Assembly: GCA_041628815.1 (NCBI GenBank) | Contig: JBFKOL010000234.1 | Location: forward strand, 1 to 6,960 | Reading direction: 5' to 3' | DNA from: JBFKOL01 sp041628815 | GTDB lineage: Bacteria > Bacteroidota > Bacteroidia > Chitinophagales > Saprospiraceae | Length of the DNA stretch: 6,960 nucleotides | Part shown: positions 5,833 through 6,960 of the stretch, one piece after another | Layout of the letters: every line of letters starts with the position of its first letter | Position numbering within the stretch: position 1 is the stretch's first letter | Notes under the pieces: model-generated | The model's database searches: none | Told to the model about the DNA's origin: nothing | The model's input: only the letters and a program-made list of their open reading frames with translations | Program-made: the position numbers and the translations under genes

Positions 5833-6960
5833 TGCAAGGACAATCGAGACCAAAAGAAGAAGCCACGCTGTCTTTGACCGTTAAAGAACCATCACCATTT
5901 CTCGAGGTGTGCGATCCAATGTCGGCGGAAGACGCTGCGGCGTACTCCAAACTCTTACACAGTTTCTTCTTGCTCGGAAGGAATAAGGAGGACAAACAAG
6001 AAATAGAGGCTGTTCCCTTGAGTTCATTAAATTTTATCAAGGAGAATGGCGTTGAGGCTACTTTCCCGGTACTGTTCGTCCGCACAACTGGTGAATGGAT
6101 AAGATTACGAGATGCATTGATCAATGCAGTTGAAGACAATTTCTCTGAGAAAGAAATACCGGTCGTATTTGAACTTATTGAGGATATGATTTTACACCTG
6201 GATCGTGAATTGTCCAAGTCAAATCACATGCTGGAATTCACACCTCAAATCCGGAAAGTTGTAGAAATGATTCAATCCTCGAAGCGTCTTGTGGAATTGG
6301 ACCTTGATATTGAAAAAGCCTGTGCTGGCTTTGCCACAGACTTGCTCAAATTAGAAGGCGTTTTGTATGGTTTCTCAAGCTCATTGCCCTTCCATCTACT
6401 GAAATGGGAGTTGGCAAAGAAAATTGAGCGAAACAAGGTGTTTGTAAATCGACTGGCGCATTGTATTAATGGCATCAATGAATTGCTAGCCCTCCAAGTT
6501 GGCAAGCAAGAATCCGGAAATACACAATTGGATTTTGCCGGCGGATTATTGTCTTTTGACAAGATCGAACAACTGACTCCTTCAAAAGCCTCATCGCAGC
6601 TTTCGGAAGACAGATTGTTGCAATTGAATGAATGCCTGGCTCAATTGATAGAAACGAAGAATGCTTATACCAAACAATGTATTACCTTTTTTGTAAGAGA
6701 TGAATTGGCCCACGAGTACAATTTGAGGGAAACATTTACAGACCATGCAACTATAAAAATCAGTGTTAGCCCTTCCGCCAAGGCACGGGCTTATTACAAG
6801 GGGGAATTGACCCGTTTCACTAAAACCATTAAGGCGATCAGAATCGCCGAATTGGAAATAGAACATAAGTACAAAGAAGAATTACACGTTTCTTATTTCA
6901 AAGGATTTGATCAAAGTTATCTAAGCGATGATGATTATGGATTCTTTCATTCCTTTATAA
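5829..6960 (+). CDS. Unrecognised protein coupled to korAB, N-terminal part (runs off right edge)
   Basis: An open frame of at least 377 codons with no stop before the window ends. It begins with tandem Met codons (5829 and 5832) that overlap the korB stop (ATGA), the classic arrangement for translational coupling; no separate Shine-Dalgarno is evident. I do not recognise the family. Visible composition: a Pro/Glu-rich N-terminus (residues 1-30), then a region with hydrophobic strands (VPLSSLNFI 62-70, FPVLFVRTTGEWIRLRDAL 79-97), then mostly amphipathic, Leu/Lys/Glu-rich helical sequence from about 110 to 355, and an acidic, aromatic stretch at the edge (YLSDDDYGFFHSF, 364-376). No signal peptide or membrane segment is seen, so it is probably cytosolic. 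Cysteines (28, 165, 212, 269, 284) are scattered, with no CxxC cluster motif in this part. Context suggests a role linked to the 2-oxoacid oxidoreductase, such as accessory, assembly or electron-carrier protein; this is inference. Confidence 0.8.
   Translation, partial: MMQGQSRPKEEATLSLTVKEPSPFLEVCDPMSAEDAAAYSKLLHSFFLLGRNKEDKQEIEAVPLSSLNFIKENGVEATFPVLFVRTTGEWIRLRDALINAVEDNFSEKEIPVVFELIEDMILHLDRELSKSNHMLEFTPQIRKVVEMIQSSKRLVELDLDIEKACAGFATDLLKLEGVLYGFSSSLPFHLLKWELAKKIERNKVFVNRLAHCINGINELLALQVGKQESGNTQLDFAGGLLSFDKIEQLTPSKASSQLSEDRLLQLNECLAQLIETKNAYTKQCITFFVRDELAHEYNLRETFTDHATIKISVSPSAKARAYYKGELTRFTKTIKAIRIAELEIEHKYKEELHVSYFKGFDQSYLSDDDYGFFHSFI

Noticed and set aside
5813..6217. Minus-strand open frame of 134 codons opposite the start of the unknown coupled gene
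   Set aside because: The plus-strand frame is far longer (over 377 codons), coupled to korB and has protein-like composition; the minus frame is Ser-rich and looks like an antisense shadow.
6272..6866. Minus-strand open frames of 96 and 91 codons near the right edge
   Set aside because: Both lie wholly within the long plus-strand frame and show no recognisable domain.

Overview
The window most likely comes from a member of the Bacteroidota, probably an aerobic or facultative free-living one. The grounds are a DUF6090-type small membrane protein, a GMC oxidoreductase paired with a gluconate 2-dehydrogenase subunit 3-type partner whose N-terminus looks typical of Bacteroidota, and mostly weak Shine-Dalgarno sequences. 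The assignment rests on recognised protein families only; I cannot place it at family or genus level.

Layout. (i) Positions 1-1821, minus strand: a two-gene unit. A complete 568-residue GMC-family FAD oxidoreductase (1821 down to 115) is followed after only 2 nt by the start of a small secreted-type partner subunit that runs off the left edge. (ii) 1822-2088: a 267-bp divergent intergenic region with one modest inverted repeat and no clear promoter. (iii) 2089-2817, plus strand: a DUF6090-like protein with one membrane segment. (iv) 2818-2931: a 114-bp gap with an exact 10-bp inverted repeat whose right arm covers the ribosome binding site of the next gene. (v) 2932-5832, plus strand: the alpha (fused gamma+alpha) and beta subunits of a 2-oxoacid:ferredoxin oxidoreductase, most like the two-subunit KorAB 2-oxoglutarate enzymes. 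(vi) 5829 to the right edge, plus strand: a large open reading frame that overlaps the beta-subunit stop in an ATGA arrangement. It has at least 377 codons, no stop inside the window and no family that I recognise.

How the genes work together. The minus-strand pair looks like an exported sugar or sugar-derivative dehydrogenase: an FAD and probably Fe-S catalytic subunit without its own signal peptide, plus a signal-bearing small subunit. The plus-strand korA-korB pair would make a thiamine-pyrophosphate, [4Fe-4S] enzyme that oxidatively decarboxylates a 2-oxoacid to an acyl-CoA and passes electrons to a low-potential carrier. Neither subunit carries an obvious ferredoxin-type di-cluster domain. 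The coupled unknown gene is therefore the most interesting item here: its tight overlap suggests it is made together with the enzyme, but its role cannot be read from the part that is visible. No RNA gene, mobile element or CRISPR array was seen.
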